Positions 28,360 to 39,319 of a stretch of DNA of 64,000 bases are shown piece after piece. Under the pieces are notes generated by a model. The model saw nothing but the letters and a program-made list of their open reading frames with translations, was not told the origin of the DNA and ran no database searches. Made by a program: the position numbers and the translations under genes. Every line of letters begins with the position of its first letter. Position 1 is the first letter of the stretch. The stretch comes from Methylogaea oryzae. Its GTDB lineage: Bacteria > Pseudomonadota > Gammaproteobacteria > Methylococcales > Methylococcaceae. Location: contig NZ_AP019782.1 of NCBI RefSeq assembly GCF_019669985.1, forward strand, positions 2,970,001 through 3,034,000. Direction: 5' to 3'.

Positions 28360-28422
28360 GTTCACCGAAAGTGTAATGGGTCCGCGACCGGAATAAAGCG
28401 CCGGGCAACCGGAGCGAACCGG

Positions 28423-29169
28423 TCAACGGATCGCGTAGGTCTTTTTGGCTTCGGCCGTTTCCGGGGAATCGGGGAAGCGCTCGCGCAACTGGACCAGGTA
28501 GCCGCGCACGGAAGCCGGATTGCCCAGCGCGTCCTCCGTACGGATGGCCAGCCACAGGGTCTCCGCCGTGTGTTGGGCCGAGCCGGCATAACGCTGCAGG
28601 AAGGCGCGCGCCTTTAGGTAGTCTTTCTTGTCGAAAGCGATGCGCGCCATTTCCAACAACGCGGGAGCGAAGTCGGGGCCGCTTTCCAAGGCGCTGCGCA
28701 AAGCCCGCTCCGCCTCGTCGATTTTTCCGGCCGACTTGTAGCAAATGCCCTGATTGGTCAGGGCTAGCCAGGGCTGCGAATAGACCTTGCTGGCGATCAC
28801 CTGCTGCAAGGACTCGATACCCTCTTCGTAGCTACCGTGGCTGCACAGGAAGCGGCTGTAATTGTTCAACGCGCCGTAATTATTCTCGTCCAGGCCGACG
28901 GCTTTTTTGAAATGGAAGCGGGCTTCGTCCTGCTTGTCGAGGCGTTCGAACAACACGCCCAAGGCGTTATGCGCCTCGCTGTTGCGCGAAGACAAATCCA
29001 GCGCCTTCTCCAAATCGGCGCGGGCGTTTTCGTAACGCCCGGCCTCCAAATAGGCCACCCCTTTGCGCACATAGAGGTCCGACGAGCGGCGGCGCTCTTC
29101 GCTTTTGTCGCTCCACAGGCCGCAACCGGCGACGATCAAGACCGACAACAAAAGCAAAGTTCGCATCAT
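28423..29169 (-). CDS. pilW: Type IV pilus biogenesis lipoprotein PilW/PilF (TPR)
   Basis: A 248-residue lipoprotein with lipobox VAGC near residue 16 and about six TPR repeats. PilW/PilF is the pilotin that brings the PilQ secretin to the outer membrane. The position between rlmN and hisS is the same as in Pseudomonas, supporting the call. The first ATG overlaps the rlmN stop (TGATG). With pilU at 2.3 kb it suggests a working type IV pilus, although other pil genes are not here. Confidence 0.9.
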   Translation of the reverse strand: MMRTLLLLSVLIVAGCGLWSDKSEERRRSSDLYVRKGVAYLEAGRYENARADLEKALDLSSRNSEAHNALGVLFERLDKQDEARFHFKKAVGLDENNYGALNNYSRFLCSHGSYEEGIESLQQVIASKVYSQPWLALTNQGICYKSAGKIDEAERALRSALESGPDFAPALLEMARIAFDKKDYLKARAFLQRYAGSAQHTAETLWLAIRTEDALGNPASVRGYLVQLRERFPDSPETAEAKKTYAIR

Positions 29170-30278
29170 CACGCGGCGTCCACCTGTTGCAACCGCCAGG
29201 TGCGGCGGCTGCGGTCTTCCACCTTGCCCACCAACTGGCCGCAGGCCGCGTCGATGTCGTCGCCGCGGGTGCGGCGGATGATGGTGGTGAAGCCGGCCGC
29301 CGCCAGGATGTTCTGGAAACGGGAGATAGCCTCCGGTGTCGAACAGCGGTAGCCGGAATTGGGGAAGGGGTTGAACGGAATCAGGTTGATCTTGGACGGC
29401 ACTTTGCTGAGCAGCCGCACCAAAGCCCTGGCGTGGGCCGGCGTGTCGTTGACGCCGTCCAGCAGCACGTATTCGAAAGTCACCTTGCGGCGGCCTTCCT
29501 GGCCGACGTAGCGCTTGCAGGCTTCCAGCAGCTCGCGGATGGGGTACTTCTTGTTGATGGGCACCAGCTCGTCGCGCAAGGCGTCGTCGGTGGCGTGCAG
29601 GGACACGGCCAAAGCCACGTCGGTCACTTCGGCCAGCCGGTCCAACGCCGGCACCACGCCGGAGGTGCTCAAGGTCACCCGCCGCTTGGACATGCAGTAG
29701 GCGAAGTCGTCCAGCATCAGGTTGAGGGCGGTCACCACGTTGTTGAAGTTGAGCAGAGGCTCGCCCATGCCCATCAACACCACGTTGGTCAGCCGCGCTT
29801 CGTCGCCCAAACGCCGCTGGGCCGTCCACACCTGGCCGATGATTTCGGCGGCGGTGAGGTTGCGGTTGAAGCCCTGGCGGGCGGTGGAGCAGAAGCTGCA
29901 CTCCAGGGCGCAGCCTACCTGGGACGACACGCACAAGGTGCCGCGCCCTTCCTCGGGGATGAAGACGGTTTCGATGCGGTTGCCGTCGTCCAGCTGCAAC
30001 ACCCATTTGCGGGTGCCGTCGCCGGATTTCTGTTCGAAAACGATTTCCGGCGCGCGGATTTCCGCCATTTCCGCCAGCCGGGCCCGCAAAGCCTTGCTCA
30101 GGTTGGACATTTCATCGAAATCGTCCAGCCCGCGCTGGTGTATCCATTGCAGGATCTGCTGGGCGCGAAACGGCTTTTCGCCGATCTCGACCAAAAAGGC
30201 CTGCAGGCCCTTCAGGTCGAAATCGAGCAGATTGACTTTGCTTGCGCTCGTATTAACGGGTGCGGGGGCAGAGTTCAT
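29169..30278 (-). CDS. rlmN: Dual-specificity RNA methyltransferase RlmN
   Basis: A 369-residue radical-SAM enzyme that methylates C2 of A2503 in 23S rRNA and A37 in some tRNAs. The iron-sulfur cluster motif is CALECSFC (Cys123, 127, 130). A conserved catalytic cysteine lies near the C terminus ([10 protein letters not shown]). The only sensible ATG, at 30278, puts the start 26 bases inside the end of ndk; no good ribosome site is visible, so translational coupling to ndk is likely. Confidence 0.95.
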   Translation of the reverse strand: MNSAPAPVNTSASKVNLLDFDLKGLQAFLVEIGEKPFRAQQILQWIHQRGLDDFDEMSNLSKALRARLAEMAEIRAPEIVFEQKSGDGTRKWVLQLDDGNRIETVFIPEEGRGTLCVSSQVGCALECSFCSTARQGFNRNLTAAEIIGQVWTAQRRLGDEARLTNVVLMGMGEPLLNFNNVVTALNLMLDDFAYCMSKRRVTLSTSGVVPALDRLAEVTDVALAVSLHATDDALRDELVPINKKYPIRELLEACKRYVGQEGRRKVTFEYVLLDGVNDTPAHARALVRLLSKVPSKINLIPFNPFPNSGYRCSTPEAISRFQNILAAAGFTTIIRRTRGDDIDAACGQLVGKVEDRSRRTWRLQQVDAA

Positions 30279-30684
30279 TCGCAGCGAAGAAGTAAGCGAT
30301 TTCCTGCGCGGCGGTGTCGGCACCGTCGGAGCCGTGCACGGCGTTTTCGTCGATGCTCTGGGCGAAATCGGCGCGGATGGTGCCGGGAGCGGCCTGGGCC
30401 GGGTTGGTGGCGCCCATGATGTCGCGGTGCTTGGCGATAGCGTTTTCACCTTCCAGCGCCTGGATCATCACCGGACCGGAGATCATGAAGCTGACCAGGT
30501 CGTTGAAGAAGGGGCGCTCGCGATGCACGGCGTAGAAACCTTCCGCCTGCTCGCGGGAGAGGTGGGCCATCTTGGCGGCGACAATGCGCAGGCCGGCCTT
30601 TTCAAAGCGGGAATAGATCTCGCCGATGACATTTTTGGCTACCGCGTCCGGCTTGATGATGGACAAAGTGCGTTCGATCGCCAT
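30253..30684 (-). CDS. ndk: Nucleoside diphosphate kinase
   Basis: A 143-residue protein with the family start [15 protein letters not shown] and the active-site region HGSDG around His117. It transfers the gamma phosphate between nucleoside triphosphates and diphosphates. The length matches the family exactly. It follows iscA after 148 bases with its own candidate promoter and overlaps rlmN. Confidence 0.97.
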   Translation of the reverse strand: MAIERTLSIIKPDAVAKNVIGEIYSRFEKAGLRIVAAKMAHLSREQAEGFYAVHRERPFFNDLVSFMISGPVMIQALEGENAIAKHRDIMGATNPAQAAPGTIRADFAQSIDENAVHGSDGADTAAQEIAYFFAANELCPRTR

Positions 30685-30767
30685 ATTAGCTACGTGCTCC
30701 GTAAAGAATGGGTTGAGGTGGGATGCCGGACGCGCGAGCCGCGCACGGCGGGGAAAATTAAACGCGT

Positions 30768-30796
30768 AGTGTAACGGGCCGCGCCGCCCGAAACAA
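30768..30796 (-). promoter_or_regulatory. Candidate sigma70 promoter of ndk
   Basis: On the minus strand, TTGTTT (30791-30796) and TACACT (30768-30773) with a 17-base spacer. This would start transcription about 75 bases before the ndk ATG. It separates ndk-rlmN-pilW-hisS from the isc genes. Motif match only. Confidence 0.5.
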
Positions 30797-30832
30797 CCGC
30801 GCGTAAAACTCAGCCGGCCGCGACGGCGCCGC

Positions 30833-31156
30833 TCAGACGGCGAAGCTCTCGCCGCAACCGCAGGTCGCCTTGACGTTGGGATTGTTGAAGCGGAAGGCCT
30901 CGCCGATGCCTTCGCGGGTGTAATCCAGCTCGATGCCTTCCAACACCGGCAGGTCCTCGGTCCGCACCAGCACCTTGACGCCGTGCTGCTCGAACACCTG
31001 CTCGTCCGCCGCCATCTCGTCGGCGAAATCCAGCGCATAGGCAAAACCTGAGCAGCCGCTTTTACGCACGCCCAGGCGCAAGCCCAGGCCGCCCCCGCGC
31101 TTAGCCAGCTGCTTTTCGATCTGGCGAGCGGCTTTTTCGGTGATCTGTACGGTCAT
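30833..31156 (-). CDS. iscA: Iron-sulfur assembly protein IscA
   Basis: A 107-residue A-type carrier with the three conserved cysteines at 35 (SGCSGF), 99 and 101 (CGCG). It carries iron-sulfur clusters to target proteins. In typical isc operons the order is iscS-iscU-iscA-hscB-hscA-fdx; here it directly follows the cysteine desulfurase with no iscU and no chaperone or ferredoxin genes after it. Confidence 0.92.
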   Translation of the reverse strand: MTVQITEKAARQIEKQLAKRGGGLGLRLGVRKSGCSGFAYALDFADEMAADEQVFEQHGVKVLVRTEDLPVLEGIELDYTREGIGEAFRFNNPNVKATCGCGESFAV

Positions 31157-31182
31157 GGCAAACTCCGGAAGAAAAGTATTGG

Positions 31183-32301
31183 CTAAATGTAGGCCGTGCG
31201 GGCCTTTTTCAAGGCGGCAATGAAGCGCTCCACGTCGTCCGCACCGTTGCCGGCGCCAAAGCTGACCCGCACCGCGCCGCGCGCCGTGTCGGGCTCGACC
31301 CCCATGGACAGCAGCACATGGCTGGGTTCGGCCGCGCCGCCGGCACAGGCGGAACCGCTGGACACCGCCACGCCCTGGCGATCGAGGGCCATCACCAGCG
31401 CTTCGCCGTCCATGCCCGCCACGCTGAATTGCACGGTGTTGGGCAAACGCGGGCTGCCGGCGGCGAAGACGGTTACGTCCGGCATCGCGCCGAGCGCCGC
31501 CTCCAAGCTTTGGCGCAATTGCAGCGCATGCCGCGCCCGCTCCTCCATCTCCCTCCGCGCCAATTCCGCCGCCTTGCCGAAGCCGACGATGGCGGGCACG
31601 TTTTCCGTGCCGGAGCGCAAATCCCGCTCCTGGCCGCCGCCGTACAGCAAGGGTTGCAGCGGCAGCGCCCGGTCGGCGACGAGGGCTCCCGCGCCTTTCG
31701 GGCCGTAGATTTTGTGGGAGGACAAGCTCAACATGTGCAGACCGGAAGCGGCAAAGTCCAGAGGAATCTTGCCCGCCGCCTGCACGCCGTCGCTGTGCAG
31801 CCACAGCCCTTGGTCGCGCAGCGCCGGCATCAAAGCGGGAATGTCCTGGATCACGCCGGTTTCGTTGTTGGCCCACATCAAGGAAACCAGGGCGGTATCG
31901 GCCGGCAATGCCGCCAAGCAGGCGCGGTCCGTTTTGCCGTCGGCCGCCACGCCGATGACATGCCGGGCGACGCCGTCCCCGGCCAAGGCGCGGATCGGCT
32001 CCAGCACCGACGGATGCTCGCCGGCGCCCACCGCCACGGTCCGTCCTCGCAGGGCGTGGGCCAAGCCCTTCAAAGCCAAGTTATTGGCCTCGGTGCCGCC
32101 GCTGGTGAAAATCACTTGGGAAGGAATCGCGCCAGCCAGGGCGGCCACCTGCTCCCGCGCCGCCTCCACCGCATCGCGACTCAAGCGGCCCAAGCGATAA
32201 AGGCTGGACGGATTACCGTAAAAACGGCCGAGGAACGGCTCCATCGCCTCCCGCACCCTTTCGTCTAAAGGCGTGGCGGCGTTATGGTCCAGGTAAAGCA
32301 T
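31183..32301 (-). CDS. Cysteine desulfurase, short IscS/NifS type
   Basis: A 372-residue pyridoxal-phosphate enzyme taking sulfur from cysteine. The PLP lysine is Lys197 (SSHKIYGPKG) and the catalytic cysteine is Cys319 in SSGSACAGG. The sequence is about 30 residues shorter than classical IscS (about 404). Its active loop reads SACAGGAAEPS instead of SACTSASLEPS, closer to NifS-like enzymes. It sits 19 bases after iscR and 26 before iscA. It is probably the sulfur source for cluster assembly, but its scaffold partner is not in the window. Confidence 0.9.
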   Translation of the reverse strand: MLYLDHNAATPLDERVREAMEPFLGRFYGNPSSLYRLGRLSRDAVEAAREQVAALAGAIPSQVIFTSGGTEANNLALKGLAHALRGRTVAVGAGEHPSVLEPIRALAGDGVARHVIGVAADGKTDRACLAALPADTALVSLMWANNETGVIQDIPALMPALRDQGLWLHSDGVQAAGKIPLDFAASGLHMLSLSSHKIYGPKGAGALVADRALPLQPLLYGGGQERDLRSGTENVPAIVGFGKAAELARREMEERARHALQLRQSLEAALGAMPDVTVFAAGSPRLPNTVQFSVAGMDGEALVMALDRQGVAVSSGSACAGGAAEPSHVLLSMGVEPDTARGAVRVSFGAGNGADDVERFIAALKKARTAYI

Positions 32302-32320
32302 GAAGCGCCGACCGGCCCGG

Positions 32321-32803
32321 TCAGGCGGTGGAGTCGCGGTGGATCATCAAATCCATGTAGTGGGAAACTTGGCGGTCTTGACGGTCGGCCACTTGGCGCA
32401 CGCCGTGGCGATCAATCAAATCCCGCAGGCTGATACCGTCCAAATACTGGCGGATCTGCTCGCTCAAGCCCATCCACAGCTCGTGGGTCAGACAAGGCTG
32501 GCTGTTCTGGCAATTGCCCTTGCCGCCGCAGCGGGTGGAATCCATGGTTTCGTCCACCGCGGCGATGATGTCCGCCACGCTGATTTCGCCGGCTCCCCGG
32601 CTCAGTTGGTAACCGCCGCCGGGGCCGCGCACCCCTTCCACCATACCGGCGCGGCGCAAGCGGGCGAACAACTGCTCCAGATAGGACAGTGAAATGTTTT
32701 GACGCTTGGCGATATCGGTCAACGTTACCGGCTTTTTGTCGCTATGGAACGCCAAATCCAGCATGGCGGTGACGGCATAGCGACCTTTGGTCGTCAATTT
32801 CAC
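32321..32803 (-). CDS. iscR: Iron-sulfur cluster regulator IscR
   Basis: A 160-residue Rrf2-family repressor. A winged helix covers about 1-65. The cluster-binding cysteines are at 92, 98 and 104, the same positions as in E. coli IscR. With a 2Fe-2S cluster it represses isc promoters at type 1 sites; a matching site lies just upstream at 32845-32868, so it should repress its own operon. Confidence 0.95.
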   Translation of the reverse strand: MKLTTKGRYAVTAMLDLAFHSDKKPVTLTDIAKRQNISLSYLEQLFARLRRAGMVEGVRGPGGGYQLSRGAGEISVADIIAAVDETMDSTRCGGKGNCQNSQPCLTHELWMGLSEQIRQYLDGISLRDLIDRHGVRQVADRQDRQVSHYMDLMIHRDSTA

Positions 32804-32837
32804 GAACGGACTCTCCCAACGGCAGTGACGGGCTATA

Positions 32838-32868
32838 ACTATACATACCCTACCAAATTAATCAATTT
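32838..32868 (-). promoter_or_regulatory. iscR promoter with overlapping IscR type 1 site
   Basis: On the minus strand, TTGATT (32860-32865) and TATAGT (32838-32843) with a 16-base spacer form a good promoter. The stretch 32845-32868 matches the IscR type 1 pattern (TTGAxTAATTT..T..GGGTAT) over nearly its whole length and covers the spacer and -35. It also overlaps the stop codon of cysE. Expected effect: repression when clusters are plentiful. Confidence 0.75.
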
Positions 32869-33643
32869 ATTGACCGTCACTCTCGTCCGCTTCGTCAAGT
32901 CCGCAATCGGCCAATCCCGGCAGCGGCCCCACGTCCATCTGCGCCCCCAAGGCTTTGAGCGCTTGGCGCATGCACTTCAACTGCTCGTCCTGGGCGTGGA
33001 TGTGGTCCAACATGCGGTGCAGGGCGCGGTCCACCGGATCCTGCATATCGGCGGTGGTGCCGTAGGCGTCGAAGCCGATGCGGGCGGCGAAAGCCTCCCG
33101 CTTGGCCTGATCCGCGCTGCGCTTGCGATCGACCACGTGGGCGGGAATACCGACCACCGTCGCCCCGGCGGGCACGTCCTTGAGCACCACCGAGTTGGAG
33201 CCGATACGGGCGCCGTCGCCGATGTTGATGGGGCCCAGCACCTTGGCGCCGGCGCCGATCACCACGCCGTTGCCCAGGGTGGGGTGGCGCTTGCCCTTAT
33301 TCCAGCTGGTGCCGCCCAGCGTGACGCCGTGATAAAGGGTGCAACCGTCGCCGATCTCGGCCGTTTCGCCGATCACCACCCCCATGCCGTGGTCGATAAA
33401 GAAGCCTCGGCCGATACGCGCGCCGGGATGGATCTCGATGCCGGTGAACCAGCGCGCCAAAAACGCCAAAAAACGTGCCGGCCAGTGCCAACCGCCTCGC
33501 CACAAGCGGTGACTGACCCGGTGCAACAGCATCGCGTGGAACCCCGGATAGGTGGTCACCACCTCCAGCAGCGACTGGGCCGCCGGGTCGCGCTCGAAAA
33601 TGCAGTCGGTTTCTTGCTTAAGCCACTGAAATAGGTTCTTCAT
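32867..33643 (-). CDS. cysE: Serine O-acetyltransferase
   Basis: A 258-residue left-handed beta-helix acyltransferase making O-acetylserine for cysteine synthesis. Hexapeptide repeats run from about 70 to 180, with the conserved [17 protein letters not shown] and [13 protein letters not shown] segments. The position just upstream of iscR is conserved in related genomes. ATG at 33643 is preferred to a TTG three codons earlier. Confidence 0.94.
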   Translation of the reverse strand: MKNLFQWLKQETDCIFERDPAAQSLLEVVTTYPGFHAMLLHRVSHRLWRGGWHWPARFLAFLARWFTGIEIHPGARIGRGFFIDHGMGVVIGETAEIGDGCTLYHGVTLGGTSWNKGKRHPTLGNGVVIGAGAKVLGPINIGDGARIGSNSVVLKDVPAGATVVGIPAHVVDRKRSADQAKREAFAARIGFDAYGTTADMQDPVDRALHRMLDHIHAQDEQLKCMRQALKALGAQMDVGPLPGLADCGLDEADESDGQ

Positions 33644-33664
33644 TTGAATCAAACTGCCTGCCGG

Positions 33665-34399
33665 TCATTCCGCATTCAGACGTTCGAGGCGGATCTGCAT
33701 CTGGCTGAGTATGCCGCGCAGCATATGCACCTCCTTTTTCTCCAGCCGCGCCCGGTGGAACAAGCGGCGTAGGCGGCGCATCAAGGAAGGCCCCGACTTG
33801 GTGGCGTGGAAAAAGCCGATGTCGAACAAGGTTTGCCGAAGATGGCGGAAAAAGGACTCCATCTCCTCGCCGCTGGCGGGATCGGACAGGGATGCCGCGG
33901 CGCGCGCTTCCGCCGTGGCCGCCTGGAAAAACTCGTACGCCACCACCTGTACCGCCGCGCCCACGTTGAGCGAGCTGAATTCGCTGTTGCAGGGGATGCG
34001 CAACAGGTACTGACACAAGTCCAGCTCGCTGTTGGTCAAGCCGGAGTGCTCCCGGCCGAAGACGATGGCGATGCGGCTGGTTTCAAGTTGGGGCCACAGG
34101 GTTTCCGCGCAAGCGCGGGCCGTCAGCTCGGGCCACGTCACCCAGCGATCCCGCGCGCTGGCGCCCACCACCAACTGGCAATCGGCGATGGCCTGCTCCA
34201 AGGAGTCGCACACCTGCGCCGCGGACAACACGTCGTCCGCGCCGGAAGCGCGAGCGGTGGCCTCCGCGCTGGGAAAGTCCCTCGGCCGCACCAGGCACAA
34301 ATCGCTCAAGCCCATGTTTTTCATGGCCCGCGCGGCGGCGCCGATATTGCCCGGATGACTGGTCTCCACCATCACGATACGGATGTTCGCTAGCGCCAA
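33665..34399 (-). CDS. trmJ: tRNA (cytidine/uridine-2'-O-)-methyltransferase TrmJ
   Basis: A 244-residue SPOUT-class methyltransferase for position 32 of tRNAs. The N-terminal motif VETSHPGNIGAAARAMKNMG, the FGREHSGL segment and CNSEFSSLNVGAAVQ are diagnostic of TrmJ. The C-terminal 70 residues form the helical extension of the family. It precedes cysE by 21 bases and is divergent from suhB, with 86 bases between. Confidence 0.94.
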   Translation of the reverse strand: MALANIRIVMVETSHPGNIGAAARAMKNMGLSDLCLVRPRDFPSAEATARASGADDVLSAAQVCDSLEQAIADCQLVVGASARDRWVTWPELTARACAETLWPQLETSRIAIVFGREHSGLTNSELDLCQYLLRIPCNSEFSSLNVGAAVQVVAYEFFQAATAEARAAASLSDPASGEEMESFFRHLRQTLFDIGFFHATKSGPSLMRRLRRLFHRARLEKKEVHMLRGILSQMQIRLERLNAE

Positions 34400-34485
34400 G
34401 CCTTATCCTCCCAGTTCTGCAAGCTGGCGAATTCTAGCAAACCTCTGCTATTCTTCCGTAGTTTTTCTCCCTCCCCAGGAACCGC

Positions 34486-35304
34486 ATGGATCCCATGATC
34501 AACATCGCCGTCCGCGCCGCCAGGGCCGCGGGCGACATCATCACGCGCTCCCTCGGCAAGTACGATAGCTACACCGTTACGCAAAAAACCCGCAACGATT
34601 TCGTCAGCGACGTGGACAAGGCGGCTGAACAGGAAATCGTCCACATCCTGTCCAAAGCCTATCCCGCCCACCGGTTTTTAGGCGAGGAAGGCGGCGACCA
34701 CGGCCGCACCGCCGATAAGGACGACTACGTCTGGATCATCGACCCGCTGGACGGCACCACCAACTTTCTGCACGGCTTCCCGCAATTCGCCGTCTCCATC
34801 GCTTTGCAGCACCGGGGCAAGCTGGAACGGGCGGTGATTTACGATCCCAACCGCCAAGACCTGTTCACCGCCGTGCGCGGCGGCGGCGCCAAGCTGAACA
34901 ACCGCAAGCTGCGCGTCACCCCGCAAAAGGGCCTCAAAGGCGCCCTGCTGGGCACCGGCCTGCCCTTCAAGGACCAGAGTTATCTGGACGCCTACCTGGG
35001 CATGCTGAAAGACCTCATCAAAGATACGGCCGGCATCCGCCGCCCCGGCTCCGCCGCCCTGGACCTGGCCTACGTGGCCGCCGGCTGGCTGGACGGCTTT
35101 TGGGAAATCGGCCTGCTGCCCTGGGACATGGCGGCCGGCGTGCTGCTGATCCAGGAAGCCGGCGGCGTGGTCACCGACCTGGAAGGCGGCGACCGTTACA
35201 TGGAAACCGGCAGCCTCGTCGCGGGCGGCCCCAAGCTGCACCATGCCATGATCGAAACCATCCGGCCGCACCTGACGGAAAACCTGCGTTACAACAGGGC
35301 ATAA
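34486..35304 (+). CDS. suhB: Inositol-1-monophosphatase SuhB
   Basis: A 272-residue lithium-sensitive phosphatase. The metal-binding motif WIIDPLDGTTNF (about 83-94), the upstream GEE (66-68) and WDMAAG near 213 are all intact. In E. coli, SuhB also takes part in rRNA antitermination. The gene starts a plus-strand run and is divergent from trmJ, as in related genomes. Confidence 0.95.
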   Translation: MDPMINIAVRAARAAGDIITRSLGKYDSYTVTQKTRNDFVSDVDKAAEQEIVHILSKAYPAHRFLGEEGGDHGRTADKDDYVWIIDPLDGTTNFLHGFPQFAVSIALQHRGKLERAVIYDPNRQDLFTAVRGGGAKLNNRKLRVTPQKGLKGALLGTGLPFKDQSYLDAYLGMLKDLIKDTAGIRRPGSAALDLAYVAAGWLDGFWEIGLLPWDMAAGVLLIQEAGGVVTDLEGGDRYMETGSLVAGGPKLHHAMIETIRPHLTENLRYNRA

Positions 35305-35445
35305 AACCGCCGGCGCCGGACGGCAAGCCGCCGGGCGCATCTTGCTTCGCGTTATGAACATCCATTAAGTTAGGGGGATCAACGTCCCCCGCTCCGGCGG
35401 AACAGCGAACATCCCGATTTAAAGCAACTACTTGAAGCAGCCATC

Positions 35446-36780
35446 ATGAAAGTAACAGTATTCGGCTCCGGCTACGTGGGCCTGGTCACCGGCGCCTGCT
35501 TGGCCGACGTGGGCAACAACGTCGTCTGCGTAGACATCGACCAAGGCAAAATCGACCGTCTCAACGCCGGCGAAGTGCCCATCCACGAACCGGGCCTGGA
35601 TGACCTGATCGCCAGCAACATGGCCGCCGGCCGGCTCAAGTTCACCACCGACATCGACCTGGGCGTGGCCCACGGCCTGTTCCAATTCATCGCGGTCGGC
35701 ACGCCGCCGGACGAAGACGGCTCCGCCGACCTGCAATACGTGCTGGCCGTCGCCAACAGCATCGGCGAGCGCATGAACGACTACCGGGTGGTGATCAACA
35801 AGAGCACCGTGCCGGTGGGCACGGCGGACAAAGTGCGGGCCAAGGTGCAGGCGGCCCTGGATCAGCGCGGCTCGACGCTGCAATTCGACGTGGTGTCCAA
35901 CCCGGAGTTCCTCAAGGAAGGCGCCGCCATCGAAGACTTCATGAAGCCGGACCGCGTCGTCATCGGCACCGACAACCCCCGCACCACCGAGTTGCTGCGC
36001 GCCCTCTACGCCCCCTTCAACCGCAACCACGATCGCCTGGTGTGCATGGACATCCGTTCGGCGGAGCTGACCAAATACGCCGCCAACGCCATGCTGGCGA
36101 CCAAGATCAGCTTCATGAACGAGCTGGCCAACCTGGCGGAAAAGCTCGGCGCCGACATCGAAAACGTGCGCTTAGGGATAGGCTCCGACCCGCGCATCGG
36201 CTACCACTTCATTTATCCCGGCTGCGGTTACGGCGGCTCCTGCTTCCCCAAGGACGTCAAAGCCCTGGAACGCACCGCCCGCGACGTGGGTTACGAAGCC
36301 CAGTTGCTGCAAGCGGTTGAAGGCGTCAACGATCGCCAAAAAACCCGCCTGTTCGACAAGATCAACCGCCACTTCGGCGGCAATCTGCAAGGCAAAACCG
36401 TCGCCGTCTGGGGCTTGGCCTTCAAGCCCAACACCGACGACATGCGCGAAGCCTCCAGCCGCACCCTCATGGAAGCCCTGTGGCAAGCCGGCGCCAAAGT
36501 CCAGGCCCACGACCCGGTCGCCATGGAAGAAACCCGCCGCATCTATGGCGAGCGCTCGGACCTGACCCTGTGCGACACGCCCATGGCGGCCATTCAAGGC
36601 GCCGACGCCCTGGCCATCGTCACCGAATGGAAAGTATTCCGCAGCCCGGATTTCGACGCCCTCAAGGCGGCACTGAAACAGCCGGTGATTTTCGACGGCC
36701 GCAACCTGTACGATCCGGAACAGATGGAACGGATGGGAATCACCTACCACGGCATCGGGCGGGGACGTCAACAGATATAA
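35446..36780 (+). CDS. ugd: UDP-glucose 6-dehydrogenase
   Basis: A 444-residue NAD-dependent enzyme making UDP-glucuronate for polysaccharides. It has the Rossmann motif GSGYVG (7-12), the catalytic Cys266 in YGGSCFPKD, and the C-terminal NAD/substrate domain ([14 protein letters not shown]). The start has a GAAGCAG site. It stands alone: no capsule genes flank it. GDP-mannose dehydrogenase is a less likely alternative. Confidence 0.92.
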   Translation: MKVTVFGSGYVGLVTGACLADVGNNVVCVDIDQGKIDRLNAGEVPIHEPGLDDLIASNMAAGRLKFTTDIDLGVAHGLFQFIAVGTPPDEDGSADLQYVLAVANSIGERMNDYRVVINKSTVPVGTADKVRAKVQAALDQRGSTLQFDVVSNPEFLKEGAAIEDFMKPDRVVIGTDNPRTTELLRALYAPFNRNHDRLVCMDIRSAELTKYAANAMLATKISFMNELANLAEKLGADIENVRLGIGSDPRIGYHFIYPGCGYGGSCFPKDVKALERTARDVGYEAQLLQAVEGVNDRQKTRLFDKINRHFGGNLQGKTVAVWGLAFKPNTDDMREASSRTLMEALWQAGAKVQAHDPVAMEETRRIYGERSDLTLCDTPMAAIQGADALAIVTEWKVFRSPDFDALKAALKQPVIFDGRNLYDPEQMERMGITYHGIGRGRQQI

Positions 36781-37076
36781 ATCGAGTGCGCGGCGGCGTT
36801 GACCGCCCGCCGCTGCGGCTCCGGTATCAGGCAACGAGTTAATATCGATGCCATCGGCCTGGCTGGCGGCGCGGCGCGGGCTCGCCGCGCTCCCGCACAG
36901 CCTCCAAGCGAAACAAAATCGTCTCTTTGCCCCTGTTCGGCTCTCTTTCGTCGCGCCACCGCCACGGCATCCCGAATAACCGGTCGGCCGACTTCGCTCC
37001 CCGCTGAGTCGAAAACGTTTGCATCACCCCCCATATCTCAGGGCCAGAGCCTCGCCATCTCGCGCAAAACGGACGA
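36781..37076. other. Intergenic region between ugd and ccdA
   Basis: No gene seen. A GC-rich inverted repeat (about 36790-36813, arms GCGGCGG and CCGCCGC) lies just after ugd and may aid termination, but there is no T run. Confidence 0.4.
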
Positions 37077-37093
37077 TGCGCATACAATGCGCA
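37077..37093 (+). promoter_or_regulatory. Candidate ccdAB promoter and operator
   Basis: Two copies of the palindrome TGCGCA (37077-37082 and 37088-37093) are spaced 11 bases apart, one helical turn. A TACAAT -10-like hexamer lies between them. They sit 14 bases before the ccdA start, after which AGAGGTG serves as ribosome site. CcdA-type antitoxins repress their own promoter, so these may be the operator. Confidence 0.5.
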
Positions 37094-37106
37094 CCAGAGG
37101 TGCCCC

Positions 37107-37357
37107 ATGAAAACAGCGACGCGCTCACCGGCCCGCAAACGGGCCGTCAACCTGACACTCAGCGAAAACGTGGTGCAAAGTGCCCGGCAACTGACCGACA
37201 ACCTGTCCGGTGTGGTCGAAGCGCTGCTGACCGAGTTCGTCGAACGTGAGCAGCAGCGGCGCCGGGAGCGCTCGCTGCAAGTGGAGGCCACCGTGGCGCT
37301 ATGGAACGCTTTCGAGGATAAGCATGGGTCTTTTGCCGACGAGTATTCCACCCTCTA

Positions 37358-37358
<1 letters not shown>
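37107..37358 (+). CDS. ccdA: CcdA-type antitoxin
   Basis: An 83-residue protein with the CcdA pattern. A short basic N-terminal DNA-binding part (KRAVNLTLSENVVQSAR) is followed by a helical, charged C terminus (VALWNAFEDKHGSFADEYSTL) that would wrap the toxin. The stop overlaps the toxin start by one base (TAATG), the standard arrangement. Confidence 0.88.
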
Positions 37359-38897
<1,539 letters not shown>

Positions 38898-38935
38898 TAA
38901 TTGCGGCTTTGCCGTTTGAAGAGGTCAATAAAACC

Positions 38936-39283
38936 ATGTCTTTCCTGATTTCCGATGCATTGGCCGAAGGTGCCGCAGCCGGCGGCGCAGCCGCGCAAGA
39001 ACCCGGCATGGCCGGCCTGATTTTCCCGGTCGCCATCCTGCTGGTGTTCTACTTCCTGTTCATCCGCCCGCAGCAACGCCGCCAGAAAGATCATAAGAAA
39101 ATGGTGGACGCCCTGAACAAGGGAACCGACGTGGTCACCGCTGGCGGCGTGCTGGGCCGGGTGGTGGACATCGACGACAGCTTCGTCAAGCTGGAAATCG
39201 CCGACAACGTCCAGATCCAGGTGCAAAAGCACGCCATCGCCAGCTTGATGCCCAAGGGCACCTACAAAAGCTTGAACAAATAA
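38936..39283 (+). CDS. yajC: Sec translocon accessory protein YajC
   Basis: A 115-residue protein with one membrane helix (about 25-45, IFPVAILLVFYFLFIRPQQ) and a short beta-rich C-terminal domain (GGVLGRVVDIDD). It associates with SecDF. The ATG at 38936 has a GAGG site 12 bases upstream and yields the standard length. Confidence 0.94.
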   Translation: MSFLISDALAEGAAAGGAAAQEPGMAGLIFPVAILLVFYFLFIRPQQRRQKDHKKMVDALNKGTDVVTAGGVLGRVVDIDDSFVKLEIADNVQIQVQKHAIASLMPKGTYKSLNK

Positions 39284-39319
39284 TAAAAACAGACTGACCA
39301 GACGCGGGCCCCCTAAGTC

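Noticed and set aside
36781-37076. Possible tRNA or small RNA in the ugd-ccdA gap because of GC-rich hairpins
   Set aside because: No cloverleaf arms or T-loop consensus could be found, and the hairpin lacks a T run.
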